In this document: in pieces, positions 19,134 to 27,943 of the stretch
How the letters are laid out: the number at the start of each line of letters is the position of its first letter
Numbering within the stretch: position 1 is the first letter of the stretch
Assembly (NCBI RefSeq): GCF_045920555.1
Contig: NZ_CP174509.1
Span: 4,712,001-4,776,000, forward strand
From: Pseudalkalibacillus sp045920555
GTDB taxonomy: Bacteria; Bacillota; Bacilli; Bacillales; Fictibacillaceae
Direction: 5' to 3'
Length of the DNA stretch: 64,000 nt
The notes under the pieces: model-generated
What the model saw: the letters and a program-made list of their open reading frames with translations, nothing else
Told to the model about the DNA's origin: nothing
The model's database searches: none
Position numbers and translations under genes: made by a program

Positions 19134-20906
19134 ATGAAACTGAAAAAATGGTTGGTTTCCAGTCTGCGGACAAAGCTCTTAGTCATGTTTATCCTGTTAA
19201 CAGTGATACCGCTTATCATCATCGGAATGGTTTCATATATAAAATCAATCCATATCATTTCTCATAATGCCCGTACGTCAGCCCAGCTTCAGGCTAATCA
19301 GGCCAGCCAGGCTATTAACGTCATTTTCGAAGATGTCCAACGGTTTACCGAGATTGGGAACCAGGAAAGCACCGTTCAATTCCTGCTCAGCCCGGAAAAC
19401 ACCAATGAGGATGCGAAAAACATCTTAAACATGTTTGCTTTTTACCGTGAAATATATCCGTACAGCGAAAATATCCGCAATATAAAAATCTTTAATCTCG
19501 ATGGCAGGGTGATCAGTGAGAGGGACGGGGTCCATCAATTAGAGAAAAGTCCTAAAAACGACCCGGAATATACGAACCTGCTGCAACGGGAGGAACATTC
19601 GATGATCGTCCCGACAACAATCAATGATACACCAGTTATCTCGATCACCAACTCTGTCATATCGGAAATTACAGGTGAAGTAATCGGTTTTATCAATATG
19701 GTTGTAGACGCTACTGCCATTGAACAAATCCTCAATCAAACATCTTTGGGAGACTCCGGCATTTTTTTTATCGAAACAGAGTTGGGTGAGTCGATATTTT
19801 TCCCAACTGAAAATAAAAAAGGCCGGGCTTTTATTGCCAATAGGGAATTGATCCGGAAAAGAAAATCAGGAGTGATCATGAACCAATCCGGAACGACCGT
19901 CACTGTTTTCGACACAGTAGCTTCCACCGGTTGGAAGGTCATCGGCCAAGCTCCAGTCAAAGAGATTATGAGTGAATCCAATGAAATCCGGACACTAATT
20001 TTTGTTACAGTCGCCTGCAGTATCATCTTTACGATTACACTCTATTATTTCATCTCCTTGAGACTGATCAGACCAATCCGCCATCTAAAGGAAAAAATGA
20101 AACATGCTTCCGATGGAGATTTGGATGTAAAGGTATATAGCGAAAGCGTGGATGAAATCGCCGATCTCAGTAACAGCTTTAATATCATGATTTCGAAAAT
20201 CAAGTCACTGCTAAAACAAAGCGTGGAAGAACAAAAGCAACTGACCAATGCAGAATTCCGCGCGCTGCAAAACCAAATCAATCCACACTTTTTATACAAC
20301 ACGCTGGATAATATCATCTGGATGGTCGAAAGCAAGAAAAGCAACGAGGTTATTGAGATGACAACAGCATTATCCCGCTTTTTCCGTATCACTTTAAGTG
20401 GCGGCAAAGATTGGATTACCATTGAGGACGAGTTGGAACATATTCGTAGCTATCTCGTTATCCAAAAAATCCGTTACCGGGATATTCTGGACGTTTCCTT
20501 CCATATAAATGAAGAGATTCTTTCACATAAAATCTTGAAATTGACTTTGCAGCCGTTGATTGAAAATGCCATCTATCATGGGATAAAAAATCAACGCGGA
20601 AAAGGATTGATTATCATTAAGGGTGATTTCAATTTTGACGGCAACATCCGGATCGAGATCATTGACAACGGAAAAGGCATAAAAGAAGAACGATTGCTTG
20701 AAATTCAGGAGCGGTTGGCCCGCGGCCTGCCGATGCGTGGCGGAAACAGCGGTATCGGCATGTACAATGTCCAGCAACGGATTCAGCTCTTTTTCGGAAA
20801 GCAGTATGGCCTTGCGGTGAACAGCCAATACGGCGAAGGCACGATTATTACATTGACCATCCCAACGGAAGGTGAAACTAATGAAAAAAGTATTTCTGTT
20901 AGATGA
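19134..20906 (+). CDS. YesM-type sensor histidine kinase
   Basis: 590 residues from ATG at 19134 (AAGGGG 9 bases upstream; an in-frame ATG 30 bases earlier lacks a site). Membrane segments at ~14-36 and ~286-308 enclose a ~250-residue extracellular sensor of the double-Cache kind; then HAMP (~308-360), the His_kinase dimer region with QINPHFLYNT (phosphorylated His385 expected) and an HATPase domain (~460-578) with IDNGKGI and GIGMYNVQQR. This lineage (LytS/YesM) usually pairs with AraC-type regulators next to carbohydrate transporters. Divergent from ytfQ, so the signal is probably an arabinan-derived sugar. Confidence 0.92.
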   Translation: MKLKKWLVSSLRTKLLVMFILLTVIPLIIIGMVSYIKSIHIISHNARTSAQLQANQASQAINVIFEDVQRFTEIGNQESTVQFLLSPENTNEDAKNILNMFAFYREIYPYSENIRNIKIFNLDGRVISERDGVHQLEKSPKNDPEYTNLLQREEHSMIVPTTINDTPVISITNSVISEITGEVIGFINMVVDATAIEQILNQTSLGDSGIFFIETELGESIFFPTENKKGRAFIANRELIRKRKSGVIMNQSGTTVTVFDTVASTGWKVIGQAPVKEIMSESNEIRTLIFVTVACSIIFTITLYYFISLRLIRPIRHLKEKMKHASDGDLDVKVYSESVDEIADLSNSFNIMISKIKSLLKQSVEEQKQLTNAEFRALQNQINPHFLYNTLDNIIWMVESKKSNEVIEMTTALSRFFRITLSGGKDWITIEDELEHIRSYLVIQKIRYRDILDVSFHINEEILSHKILKLTLQPLIENAIYHGIKNQRGKGLIIIKGDFNFDGNIRIEIIDNGKGIKEERLLEIQERLARGLPMRGGNSGIGMYNVQQRIQLFFGKQYGLAVNSQYGEGTIITLTIPTEGETNEKSISVR

Positions 20907-22416
20907 TGAGGTGCAAGTTCGTGAAGGAATCAAGAACAGGATTGACTGGAGAAAAGAAGGTTTTGACTTTTGCGGGGATGCTCCTGACGGCGAGGTTGCC
21001 CTTCCTTTAATCCAAAAACTTCAGCCCGATATCGTAATTACCGATATAAAGATGCCGTTTATGGATGGTTTGGAATTAAGCAGGATCCTCCGGGAAGAAA
21101 TGCCGGATATCAAAATTATCATATTAAGTGGGCACGATGAATTTGAATATGCCCGGAAAGCGATGCGGATACAAATTGCTGAATATTGCTTAAAACCGAT
21201 CAGTGCAGACGAACTGCTGAAAACCCTCCAAAAAGTATCTGCTCAAATTGACCTGGAGGAATTGGAAAAGAAGAAAATGGACGATCTAAGAAGTGAAGCC
21301 ACAAAAAATAGATTGATGTCGCAGGAAGTTTTTTTAAGCGAGATCTGTAATGGTTCTTTTTCGCCTTCCGAAGCGTTGAAAAAAGCTGCCGAACTGAATA
21401 TAGACTTAATTGCGAGTTTTTATTTTGTACTCATTTTGGAAACAGAAACATCAACACCGGTCAATTTGATTCATACGGAATATAATTGCCTCTCTTTTAA
21501 GAGCAATAAGAAAGAAATGGTATTTATTATGAAAGGCGAAACAGAAAGGCTGCTTGAGGATGAGGTGAACAAACTCAAGGAAAGGTTAGCAGAGAGGAAC
21601 AAGCAGAATACCGAGAGGCCGATCGTATATGGATTTGGAAAAGTAGAAAGCCGGATGCAGGGTATTGCCGTCTCCTACGCTCAGGCAGTAGAAGACAAGA
21701 GCTACAACAAAATGGTTCAAAAAAATAAAGCCCATGACAGTCAAGAAGATATCCTGAACAATGATGAACTGTTCATTAAGAATCGGAATAAGTTAATCTC
21801 GTTTCTTAAAGACGGTGACGCGGCTAAGATACCTGCTTTTGCCGAAAACTACACATCATTTTTAAAAGCCTCGAATAACAGCGCACCGTTTTTCATCTAT
21901 TATTCCTTGATCGATTTCACACTGACCATTAAGCAATTTATGAAGGAACAGAAGATCGAGGATGTCGGACTGCTGAAGGAAATGGCCAACCGCGAAGTGC
22001 GGGCAGGCTGGATCCGGGAATACTCGGAAGTCGAAGCATACATTGCCGATATGCTGAAGGTTGTCATGGAATCCGAGATTTTTTCATCCGTGAAGGTTAA
22101 CCCGCTGATTCTTAAAGCCCAAGAGTATATACATGAGCATTTTTATGAATCGGAATTATCCTTGCAAAGGATCGCAGATATGGTCAATGTCAGTCCTTCC
22201 TATTTCAGCCGGATGTTCAGCCAGGAAACCGGTAAAACCTTGGTTGAGTATATTACGACTATCCGGATGGAGCACGCCAAAAAACTGCTGAAATCGACAA
22301 ATGACAAAACCTATGAGATTGCCCAAAAGGTCGGGTACAGTGACTCCCATTACTTTTGCAACCTTTTCAAAAAAGTGACTGGGATGACAACTAGGGAATA
22401 TAAGACGCGCGGTTAA
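20881..22416 (+). CDS. YesN-type response regulator with AraC-family DNA-binding domain
   Basis: 511 residues from ATG at 20881 (GGAAGG 8 bases upstream), overlapping the kinase gene by 26 bases. REC domain 1-120 with acidic pocket FLLDDE, phospho-acceptor Asp55 in IVITDIKMP and the conserved Lys in CLKP; a long variable middle (~130-400); two helix-turn-helix motifs at the C-terminus (LSLQRIADMVNVSPSYFSRM and YEIAQKVGYSDSHYFCNLF). Cognate partner of the upstream kinase. Likely activates the divergent ytfQRT-yjfF/GH43 genes through the repeated motifs in 18723-19083; this target is inferred. Confidence 0.92.
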   Translation: MKKVFLLDDEVQVREGIKNRIDWRKEGFDFCGDAPDGEVALPLIQKLQPDIVITDIKMPFMDGLELSRILREEMPDIKIIILSGHDEFEYARKAMRIQIAEYCLKPISADELLKTLQKVSAQIDLEELEKKKMDDLRSEATKNRLMSQEVFLSEICNGSFSPSEALKKAAELNIDLIASFYFVLILETETSTPVNLIHTEYNCLSFKSNKKEMVFIMKGETERLLEDEVNKLKERLAERNKQNTERPIVYGFGKVESRMQGIAVSYAQAVEDKSYNKMVQKNKAHDSQEDILNNDELFIKNRNKLISFLKDGDAAKIPAFAENYTSFLKASNNSAPFFIYYSLIDFTLTIKQFMKEQKIEDVGLLKEMANREVRAGWIREYSEVEAYIADMLKVVMESEIFSSVKVNPLILKAQEYIHEHFYESELSLQRIADMVNVSPSYFSRMFSQETGKTLVEYITTIRMEHAKKLLKSTNDKTYEIAQKVGYSDSHYFCNLFKKVTGMTTREYKTRG

Positions 22417-22534
22417 TAGAACGGAAGCAGCTTTCTGAAGCATTTGATATTCGCCATAGCGAAGGGACGCCTACCATTGCCTTAGCCAAAATAAATTAGA
22501 TAATTAGCAATATTATTTCATGCAGCTGGAAACG

Positions 22535-22574
22535 AAAAAGCCTCTCAAAAGCTTCAGTGTACTCATGAGGGGCT
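22535..22574 (-). terminator. Intrinsic terminator of galM
   Basis: Minus strand AGCCCCTCA and TGAGAGGCT pair and are followed by TTTTTC. The upstream arm lies in the last codons of galM. It also faces the end of the response-regulator operon, so it may serve convergent transcription. Confidence 0.75.
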
Positions 22575-23654
22575 AATTAAATTTATATTGTTTTCCCTCC
22601 AAGTATATGCTCCAGTCCCGAACTTAAAGATTGTTCGTCTATGGTAGGGCTTGTCGGGAGTAAGGACAATATCGGGAAACCCTGTTTCATGTAAGGATGC
22701 TGGGGAACTTTGCGTTTCTATACATATCCCTGAGTGTGTCATGGTTTTTCCTTCAGACAAGTTTCTCCCTTCTTGAAGGTTGTTAGAAGTATAGATGACA
22801 ATGCCTGGTTGATCCGTTTCCACCTCGAGCGTACGTCCTGACTCTCCGTCTTCCAGTCGGATTGCTGGCTTCCCTTCACCATCCAGTAGGAAGAAATGAT
22901 CGATACCACCATTTGCAGCTCTTTGTTGAGCAGTTTCATAGGAAAAGCTGGATCTCAGCTTTCTATTTTGACGGAAATCAAACGGTGTATCTGTTACATC
23001 TATCCATTCTCCTGTCGGAATGAGCTGATTATCTAACTTGGCAAAACGTGAACTGTTTAAAAATAATGAATGATTATGAACGGTATGATCAGCCTTTCCA
23101 CTTAAATTAAAATAAGAATGATTGGTCAATGTTAGAACTGTTTTCCGATCCGTTTCTGCTAAATAATCGATGATCAACTGATTGTCGTTAGTAAGTGTGT
23201 AGGTGACCTCGACGTGAATGGTCCCAGGATATCCTCCTTCACCTTCTAGACTTTTGTGTGAAAGCTTTACACCTATTTCCCTATCCCTCTCAAATGGAGA
23301 AGCTTTCCAGAGACGTTGATGAAAGCCCCGCTTTCCTCCGTGGAGATGGTGTTCCCCTTCATTCGCTTCCACTTCATACTCCCTTCCTTCTATTTGAAAA
23401 CAGGAATTTTTGATGCGGCCAGCTACCCTGCCGATCAACGCCCCTAGGAAGCCTGGATTTTTAACGTAATCCTCGAAATCTTCATAGCTAAGCACTACAT
23501 TCTTAGAATTCCCATTTCGATCGGGGACAGAAATATTCGTGATGATCCCTCCGAAGTTCAGAAAATGGACACTCATGCCCTGGTCATTTTCCAGTTGAAA
23601 TAATGTCCAAGTTCTTTGACCAGGAACTTGAACCTCATGCGTTTCCATGATCAT
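22563..23654 (-). CDS. galM: Aldose 1-epimerase (mutarotase)
   Basis: 363 residues from ATG at 23654, chosen for GGAAGAGG six bases upstream; the frame extends to a TTG at 23675. Cytosolic beta-sandwich enzyme interconverting alpha and beta anomers of aldoses. Active-site His seen in NEGEHHLHGGKRGF and in LTNHSYFNLSG, and the catalytic Glu in GICIETQSSPAS. In this setting it would equilibrate imported L-arabinose so that the isomerase can use all of it. It follows the ChvE/Ggu transporter genes but a terminator lies between, so it may have its own promoter in 23655-23870, where no clear one was found. Confidence 0.9.
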   Translation of the reverse strand: MIMETHEVQVPGQRTWTLFQLENDQGMSVHFLNFGGIITNISVPDRNGNSKNVVLSYEDFEDYVKNPGFLGALIGRVAGRIKNSCFQIEGREYEVEANEGEHHLHGGKRGFHQRLWKASPFERDREIGVKLSHKSLEGEGGYPGTIHVEVTYTLTNDNQLIIDYLAETDRKTVLTLTNHSYFNLSGKADHTVHNHSLFLNSSRFAKLDNQLIPTGEWIDVTDTPFDFRQNRKLRSSFSYETAQQRAANGGIDHFFLLDGEGKPAIRLEDGESGRTLEVETDQPGIVIYTSNNLQEGRNLSEGKTMTHSGICIETQSSPASLHETGFPDIVLTPDKPYHRRTIFKFGTGAYTWRENNINLISPS

Positions 23655-23870
23655 GAAATACCTCTTCCTTCCCAACGACTGCCCTGAGGATAAGAACAGC
23701 CTTTATAAGATGACTTAGCCCTGTATTGAACTACAGGCAAGCTATTTTAGATATGGACCGATTTTCCTAATGGATCCTTGTTCAACCACTATCTTGGTAA
23801 TTCCTCTTTATCTATATTTAGTTTTTCAGCTAAATGCTCAACACTCATTCTCTCCATCTTTCCTATCCAT

Positions 23871-23921
23871 AAAAAAAGTTAAGGCAAGCTCATTACCAAC
23901 AAAAGCAATAACTTGCCTTAA
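23871..23921 (-). terminator. Intrinsic terminator of the second sugar importer operon
   Basis: TTAAGGCAAG and CTTGCCTTAA form a perfect 10-bp stem with a 23-base loop, followed on the minus strand by CTTTTTTT. Begins 6 bases after the permease stop. Confidence 0.85.
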
Positions 23922-23926
23922 GATCA

Positions 23927-25084
23927 CTATTTATTTTTGTTCAATACGTCAAAGGCGACTGCTGCCAATAGGACCAGTCCCTTAATAGCTTGTTGCCAGT
24001 CAATACCAATCCCCATGAGAGACATACCGTTGTTTAATACTCCCATGACTAAAGCTCCGATTACAGCTCCGAATATGGTTCCAATCCCTCCTGTAAATGA
24101 TGCACCACCGATTACAGCTGCTGCAATTGCATCCAATTCGAACAAATTACCAGCTTGAGGAATTGCAGCATTCAAACGACCAGCAAAAATCATTCCACTC
24201 AAAGCAGCTAAAATACCCATATTCATAAAAACGAGAAACTTCATCCGTTTCGTTTTAACACCAGACAATTTAGCCGCATTTGCATTCCCGCCGACTGCAT
24301 AAATGTGACGACCTAGTACTGTCTTATTCATTATAAATGTGTACCCGAGGACGAGAGCTACTAATATAAGCAATACATAAGGAAGACCTTCATACTGAGC
24401 CAGCACATATGTAAATAAGTTGATTACAACTGAAAAAAGGATGATCTTCAACATTAATAAAGGCATGGATAACGTCTTGAATCCATATTTAATATCGTTT
24501 TTACGTATGGAAAATTCACTGACAATATAAATTACAGTAAAAATAAGGCCGATAAGGATCGTAAATAATTGTAACTCCCCATTGCCAAATAAATCTGGAA
24601 TGAATGCTGAACTCAAGCTTCTAAAGCTGTCAGGAAAAGGTGCAATGGTCTGACCTTGCAACACGACCAGGGTTAATCCTCTGAAAATCAACATCCCCGC
24701 TAAAGTAACAATGAATGAAGGTATATTTACATAAGCCACCCAATACCCTTGCCATGCACCAATAAGAGCTCCGAGAGCCAAACATATGATAATACCAAGG
24801 AATACAGGTAAGTCCCAGCTGACGAGTAAAACACCAGAAACTGCTCCTACGAAAGCTGCAACTGATCCTACAGACAAATCTATTTCACCCGTAATGATGA
24901 CCAGCATCATTCCTATAGCTAATACAATGATATAGCTGTTTTGCATAATAATATTCGTTACATTCAATGGTGTTAATAAGATCCCTTGGGTCAATATCTG
25001 GAATAGAATGATTATTCCTATCAATGCGATTATCATGGTAAACCTACGGATATTACTAGCAACTAATTGTTTGATACCCACCAT
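23927..25084 (-). CDS. gguB: GguB-like permease of a multiple-sugar ABC importer
   Basis: 385 residues, CUT2 permease of the GguB/XylH/MmsB type with about 10-12 membrane segments. Hallmarks: ITGEIDLSVGSVAAFVGA and LFELDAIAAAVIGGASFTGG. ATG at 25084, GGAGG 7 bases upstream inside the end of gguA, and the stop of gguA is one base before: tight coupling. Longer than the YtfT/YjfF type, as is usual for XylH-like homodimeric permeases. L-arabinose is the likely substrate because the genes sit in the ara cluster; D-xylose or D-galactose cannot be excluded. Confidence 0.9.
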   Translation of the reverse strand: MVGIKQLVASNIRRFTMIIALIGIIILFQILTQGILLTPLNVTNIIMQNSYIIVLAIGMMLVIITGEIDLSVGSVAAFVGAVSGVLLVSWDLPVFLGIIICLALGALIGAWQGYWVAYVNIPSFIVTLAGMLIFRGLTLVVLQGQTIAPFPDSFRSLSSAFIPDLFGNGELQLFTILIGLIFTVIYIVSEFSIRKNDIKYGFKTLSMPLLMLKIILFSVVINLFTYVLAQYEGLPYVLLILVALVLGYTFIMNKTVLGRHIYAVGGNANAAKLSGVKTKRMKFLVFMNMGILAALSGMIFAGRLNAAIPQAGNLFELDAIAAAVIGGASFTGGIGTIFGAVIGALVMGVLNNGMSLMGIGIDWQQAIKGLVLLAAVAFDVLNKNK

Positions 25085-25085
25085 T

Positions 25086-26627
25086 TTAAGACCTCCAACT
25101 TTGTGTCATATATGTCATCAACGTTTCTTGATCAGCTTCTTCAATGTCCACATCAGCAGTGATTTCCCCTTCACAAAGCGTATAGATCCGATCGCACATC
25201 CCCAGTAGTTCCGGGAGCTCTGACGAAATCATGATGATACTTTTACCTTGCTCTGCTAATTCATTAATAATCTTGTAGATTTCGAATTTCGCACCTACAT
25301 CTATTCCTCGGGACGGTTCATCCAGTATTAATAGATCCGGATCAGTAAAAATCCATTTTCCGAGTACTACCTTTTGTTGATTTCCCCCACTCAGATGATT
25401 CGTTACTTGTTCAATGGTCGGTGCTTTGATATTCATTTTTGTTTTTATGGATTCAGCTTCAACAATTTCATCATTCATATTGAGGATGCTTTTATGGGAA
25501 ACCTTTTTTAAATTCGATAAAGTCAAGTTTTTACGAACACTATCAATAAGTACTAAACCATAATCCTTACGATTTTCTGATACGTATGCAATTTTGTGCT
25601 TAATGGCTTCACTTACATCATTTAATTTAATTGTTTGACCATCTTTATAAAGTTCACCGGATATCTTTTTACCATAGGATTTACCGAATATACTCATTGC
25701 GAGTTCCGTACGCCCCGCTCCCATCAACCCGGCGATCCCTATGATTTCACCTTTTTTCACCTTAAGATTGACATTGTGCAATAGTTGCTTATTTGGATCC
25801 AACGGATGATATACAGACCAGTTTTTCACTTCAAACACAACTTCATTTCCTATTACTTTTTTTCTTTCTGGATAGAGGTTGGTCAAGTCTCTACCCACCA
25901 TATCTTTAATAATGGTGCTTTCCGTAATTTTTTGACTACTGATATGATAGGTTTGAATGGTTTGGCCATCTCGAAGTACTGTAAGACTATCAGAAACCTT
26001 CAAAAGTTCTTTTAACTTGTGGGAGATTAAGATCGAAGTCATCCCTTGTTCTTTAAGCTCTACTAATAGATTCAACAGATTCTCACTATCTTCTTCGTTA
26101 AGTGCAGCTGTGGGCTCATCTAAAATAAGCAACCTGACATCTTTTGATAACGCTTTAGCTATTTCTACCAGCTGTTGTTGGCCAACCCCAATATTTTTTA
26201 TTTTTTCTTCAGGGTCTACTTTCAGGCCTACTTTTTTCAGTAGTTCTATCGTTCTTACTAAGGTTTCACTCCAATTGATCACACCATTTCTTTGTTGTTC
26301 ATTACCAAGAAAGATATTTTCAGCTATTGACAGCTCTGGTATTAAAGCGAGTTCCTGGTGGATGATGACGATCCCTAGCTCTTCACTCTCATTAATATTT
26401 TTAAATTCACAAAGGTTACCATTAAAAATAATCTCACCTTCATAGGTTCCATAAGCGTGTACTCCGCTTAGAACTTTCATAAGTGTGGATTTTCCAGCAC
26501 CATTCTCACCGATTAGTGCATGAATCTCCCCTTGTTGAACATTCAAGTTTACATTGTCTAAAGCTTTAACTCCTGGAAACCTCTTCGTGATACTTTTCAT
26601 CTCTAGAATTGGACTAACCACGGACAT
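25086..26627 (-). CDS. gguA: GguA/XylG-like twin ATPase of a multiple-sugar ABC importer
   Basis: 513 residues from the ATG at 26627; the frame is open upstream to a TTG at 26672, but family members start about nine residues before the LEMKSITKRFPG motif. Ribosome binding sequence is weak (AAGGGTG). Two ABC domains: Walker A GENGAGKST and LMGAGRTE, signature LSGGNQQKV, Walker B LLILDEPTAAL and LLILDEPSRGID. Energises the GguB permease. A hairpin lies between this gene and the binding-protein gene. Confidence 0.9.
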   Translation of the reverse strand: MSVVSPILEMKSITKRFPGVKALDNVNLNVQQGEIHALIGENGAGKSTLMKVLSGVHAYGTYEGEIIFNGNLCEFKNINESEELGIVIIHQELALIPELSIAENIFLGNEQQRNGVINWSETLVRTIELLKKVGLKVDPEEKIKNIGVGQQQLVEIAKALSKDVRLLILDEPTAALNEEDSENLLNLLVELKEQGMTSILISHKLKELLKVSDSLTVLRDGQTIQTYHISSQKITESTIIKDMVGRDLTNLYPERKKVIGNEVVFEVKNWSVYHPLDPNKQLLHNVNLKVKKGEIIGIAGLMGAGRTELAMSIFGKSYGKKISGELYKDGQTIKLNDVSEAIKHKIAYVSENRKDYGLVLIDSVRKNLTLSNLKKVSHKSILNMNDEIVEAESIKTKMNIKAPTIEQVTNHLSGGNQQKVVLGKWIFTDPDLLILDEPSRGIDVGAKFEIYKIINELAEQGKSIIMISSELPELLGMCDRIYTLCEGEITADVDIEEADQETLMTYMTQSWRS

Positions 26628-26644
26628 CACACCCTTGATTGAAA

Positions 26645-26690
26645 GTAAGGAAGATGATTTAGCGAGAAGCAAATGCTAGATCATCTTACT
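26645..26690 (-). terminator. Stem-loop between binding-protein and ATPase genes
   Basis: AAGATGAT pairs with ATCATCTT, extended by GTAAG/CTTAC with one bulged base, starting 8 bases after the chvE-like stop. The minus-strand continuation is CCTTACTTTC, not a strong T-run. Likely an mRNA stabiliser or partial attenuator giving excess binding protein. Confidence 0.55.
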
Positions 26691-26697
26691 CAAACAG

Positions 26698-27771
26698 TTA
26701 TTTAAGCTGGTCTTCAGAGTAATAACCAGATTCAACAAGTACCTCCTTGTAATTGTCAATATCCACAGGAATCGGTTCAAGCAAGTAAGCTGGCACCACT
26801 TTTGAACCGTTATCATAGGTTTCTTTATCATTGACCTCAGGTTCTTCACCTTTAAGAACAGCATCAGCCATTTGTACCGCTTTATCTGCTAAACTTCTTG
26901 TATCTTTGAAAATGGTTTGCGTTTGCTCGCCTACGATAATAGACTTGATGGAGGCCAATTCAGCATCCTGACCGGTTACAATCGGCATCGGTTGGTTGCC
27001 GGAACCATAGCCGACCGCTTTTAATGAAGAAATAACTCCCCGGCTGATCCCATCAAACGGCGAATAGATCACATCCAATTGTTTACCTGAATAATGGGCA
27101 CTCAAGATATTATCCATTCTTTCTTGGGCTTTACTTCCACTCCACCGCAACGTAGCAGCTTGACCGAACTTTGTTTGCCCACTTTGAACAACTAATTGCC
27201 CTTCGTCGATATAGGGTTGCAAGATTGACATTGCTCCGTCCCAGAAGAAATAAGCATTGTTATCATCCGGGGAGCCAGCAAATAACTCGATATTAAATGG
27301 GCCTTTTCCATCTTTTAGACCTAATTCTTTTTCAATATATTCACCTTGTTGGACACCAACTTGAAAGTTATCAAAAGTTGCATAATAACTTACATGATCA
27401 GAGTTCATGATCAGCCGATCATAAGCAATGACAGGTATTTCCTGATTTTTTGCTTGGTTCAAGACGTCAGTCAATGCTTCCCCATCAATAGAAGCGATAA
27501 CTAAAATGTCTACACCTTTCGTAATCATATTTTCTATTTGAGATATTTGATTTTCTACAACGTCTTCTGCATACTGAAGGTCAACTTTATATCCCAATTC
27601 TTCAAATTCAGCAGCCATGTTCTCCCCGTCTTTCACCCAACGTTCGGAAGACTTCGTCGGCATCGCTATTCCCACGCTTTTCTTACCCTCTCCGCTTGCT
27701 CCTTCCGAATTCCCACATGCTGACATCAAGGATAAGATTACAATAGATAATAAAACTAACATCTTCTTCAT
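26698..27771 (-). CDS. chvE: ChvE-like sugar-binding lipoprotein
   Basis: 357 residues. ATG at 27771; lipoprotein signal with LMSAC (Cys ~19-20). Family-1 periplasmic binding fold: KSVGIAMPTKSSERWVKDGE at the start is characteristic of ChvE/MmsE proteins, as is the ETYDNGSKVVPAYLLEP end. Binds the sugar outside and delivers it to GguA/GguB. Its own upstream region carries a perfect cre and an AraR-like palindrome, so it can be induced by arabinose and repressed by glucose separately from araDBA. Confidence 0.9.
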   Translation of the reverse strand: MKKMLVLLSIVILSLMSACGNSEGASGEGKKSVGIAMPTKSSERWVKDGENMAAEFEELGYKVDLQYAEDVVENQISQIENMITKGVDILVIASIDGEALTDVLNQAKNQEIPVIAYDRLIMNSDHVSYYATFDNFQVGVQQGEYIEKELGLKDGKGPFNIELFAGSPDDNNAYFFWDGAMSILQPYIDEGQLVVQSGQTKFGQAATLRWSGSKAQERMDNILSAHYSGKQLDVIYSPFDGISRGVISSLKAVGYGSGNQPMPIVTGQDAELASIKSIIVGEQTQTIFKDTRSLADKAVQMADAVLKGEEPEVNDKETYDNGSKVVPAYLLEPIPVDIDNYKEVLVESGYYSEDQLK

Positions 27772-27817
27772 TAGCTTGTCCCCCTATAAAATTTATTGAG
27801 CCTTTCCGACTAAACAA

Positions 27818-27831
27818 TGACACCGTTTTCA
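27818..27831 (-). promoter_or_regulatory. cre site upstream of the ChvE-like gene
   Basis: Minus strand TGAAAACGGTGTCA fits the CcpA operator TGWAANCGNTNWCA at every defined base. It lies about 47 bases upstream of the start codon. Confidence 0.75.
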
Positions 27832-27841
27832 AAACAGAGTA

Positions 27842-27857
27842 ATATATACGTATATTT
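27842..27857. promoter_or_regulatory. AraR-like operator upstream of the ChvE-like gene
   Basis: Contains the 12-bp perfect palindrome ATATACGTATAT, matching the TTATACGTATAA operator upstream of araD in its centre. Lies 11 bases upstream of the cre. Confidence 0.6.
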
Positions 27858-27943
27858 GTTAGGCACACCTCCTTTTATTCGATCTCAAAATTTGACATAT
27901 TCTTAGCAATCCAACACTTAATCTATAAAACTTTAAAAAGCGT

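Noticed and set aside
19535..20422. Minus-strand open frames opposite the sensor kinase
   Set aside because: Shadow frames of a well-supported gene, without ribosome binding sites or family resemblance.
23789..23857. 22-codon minus-strand ORF (start near 23857) between gguB and galM
   Set aside because: Very short, weak ribosome binding site and no recognisable family; likely chance.
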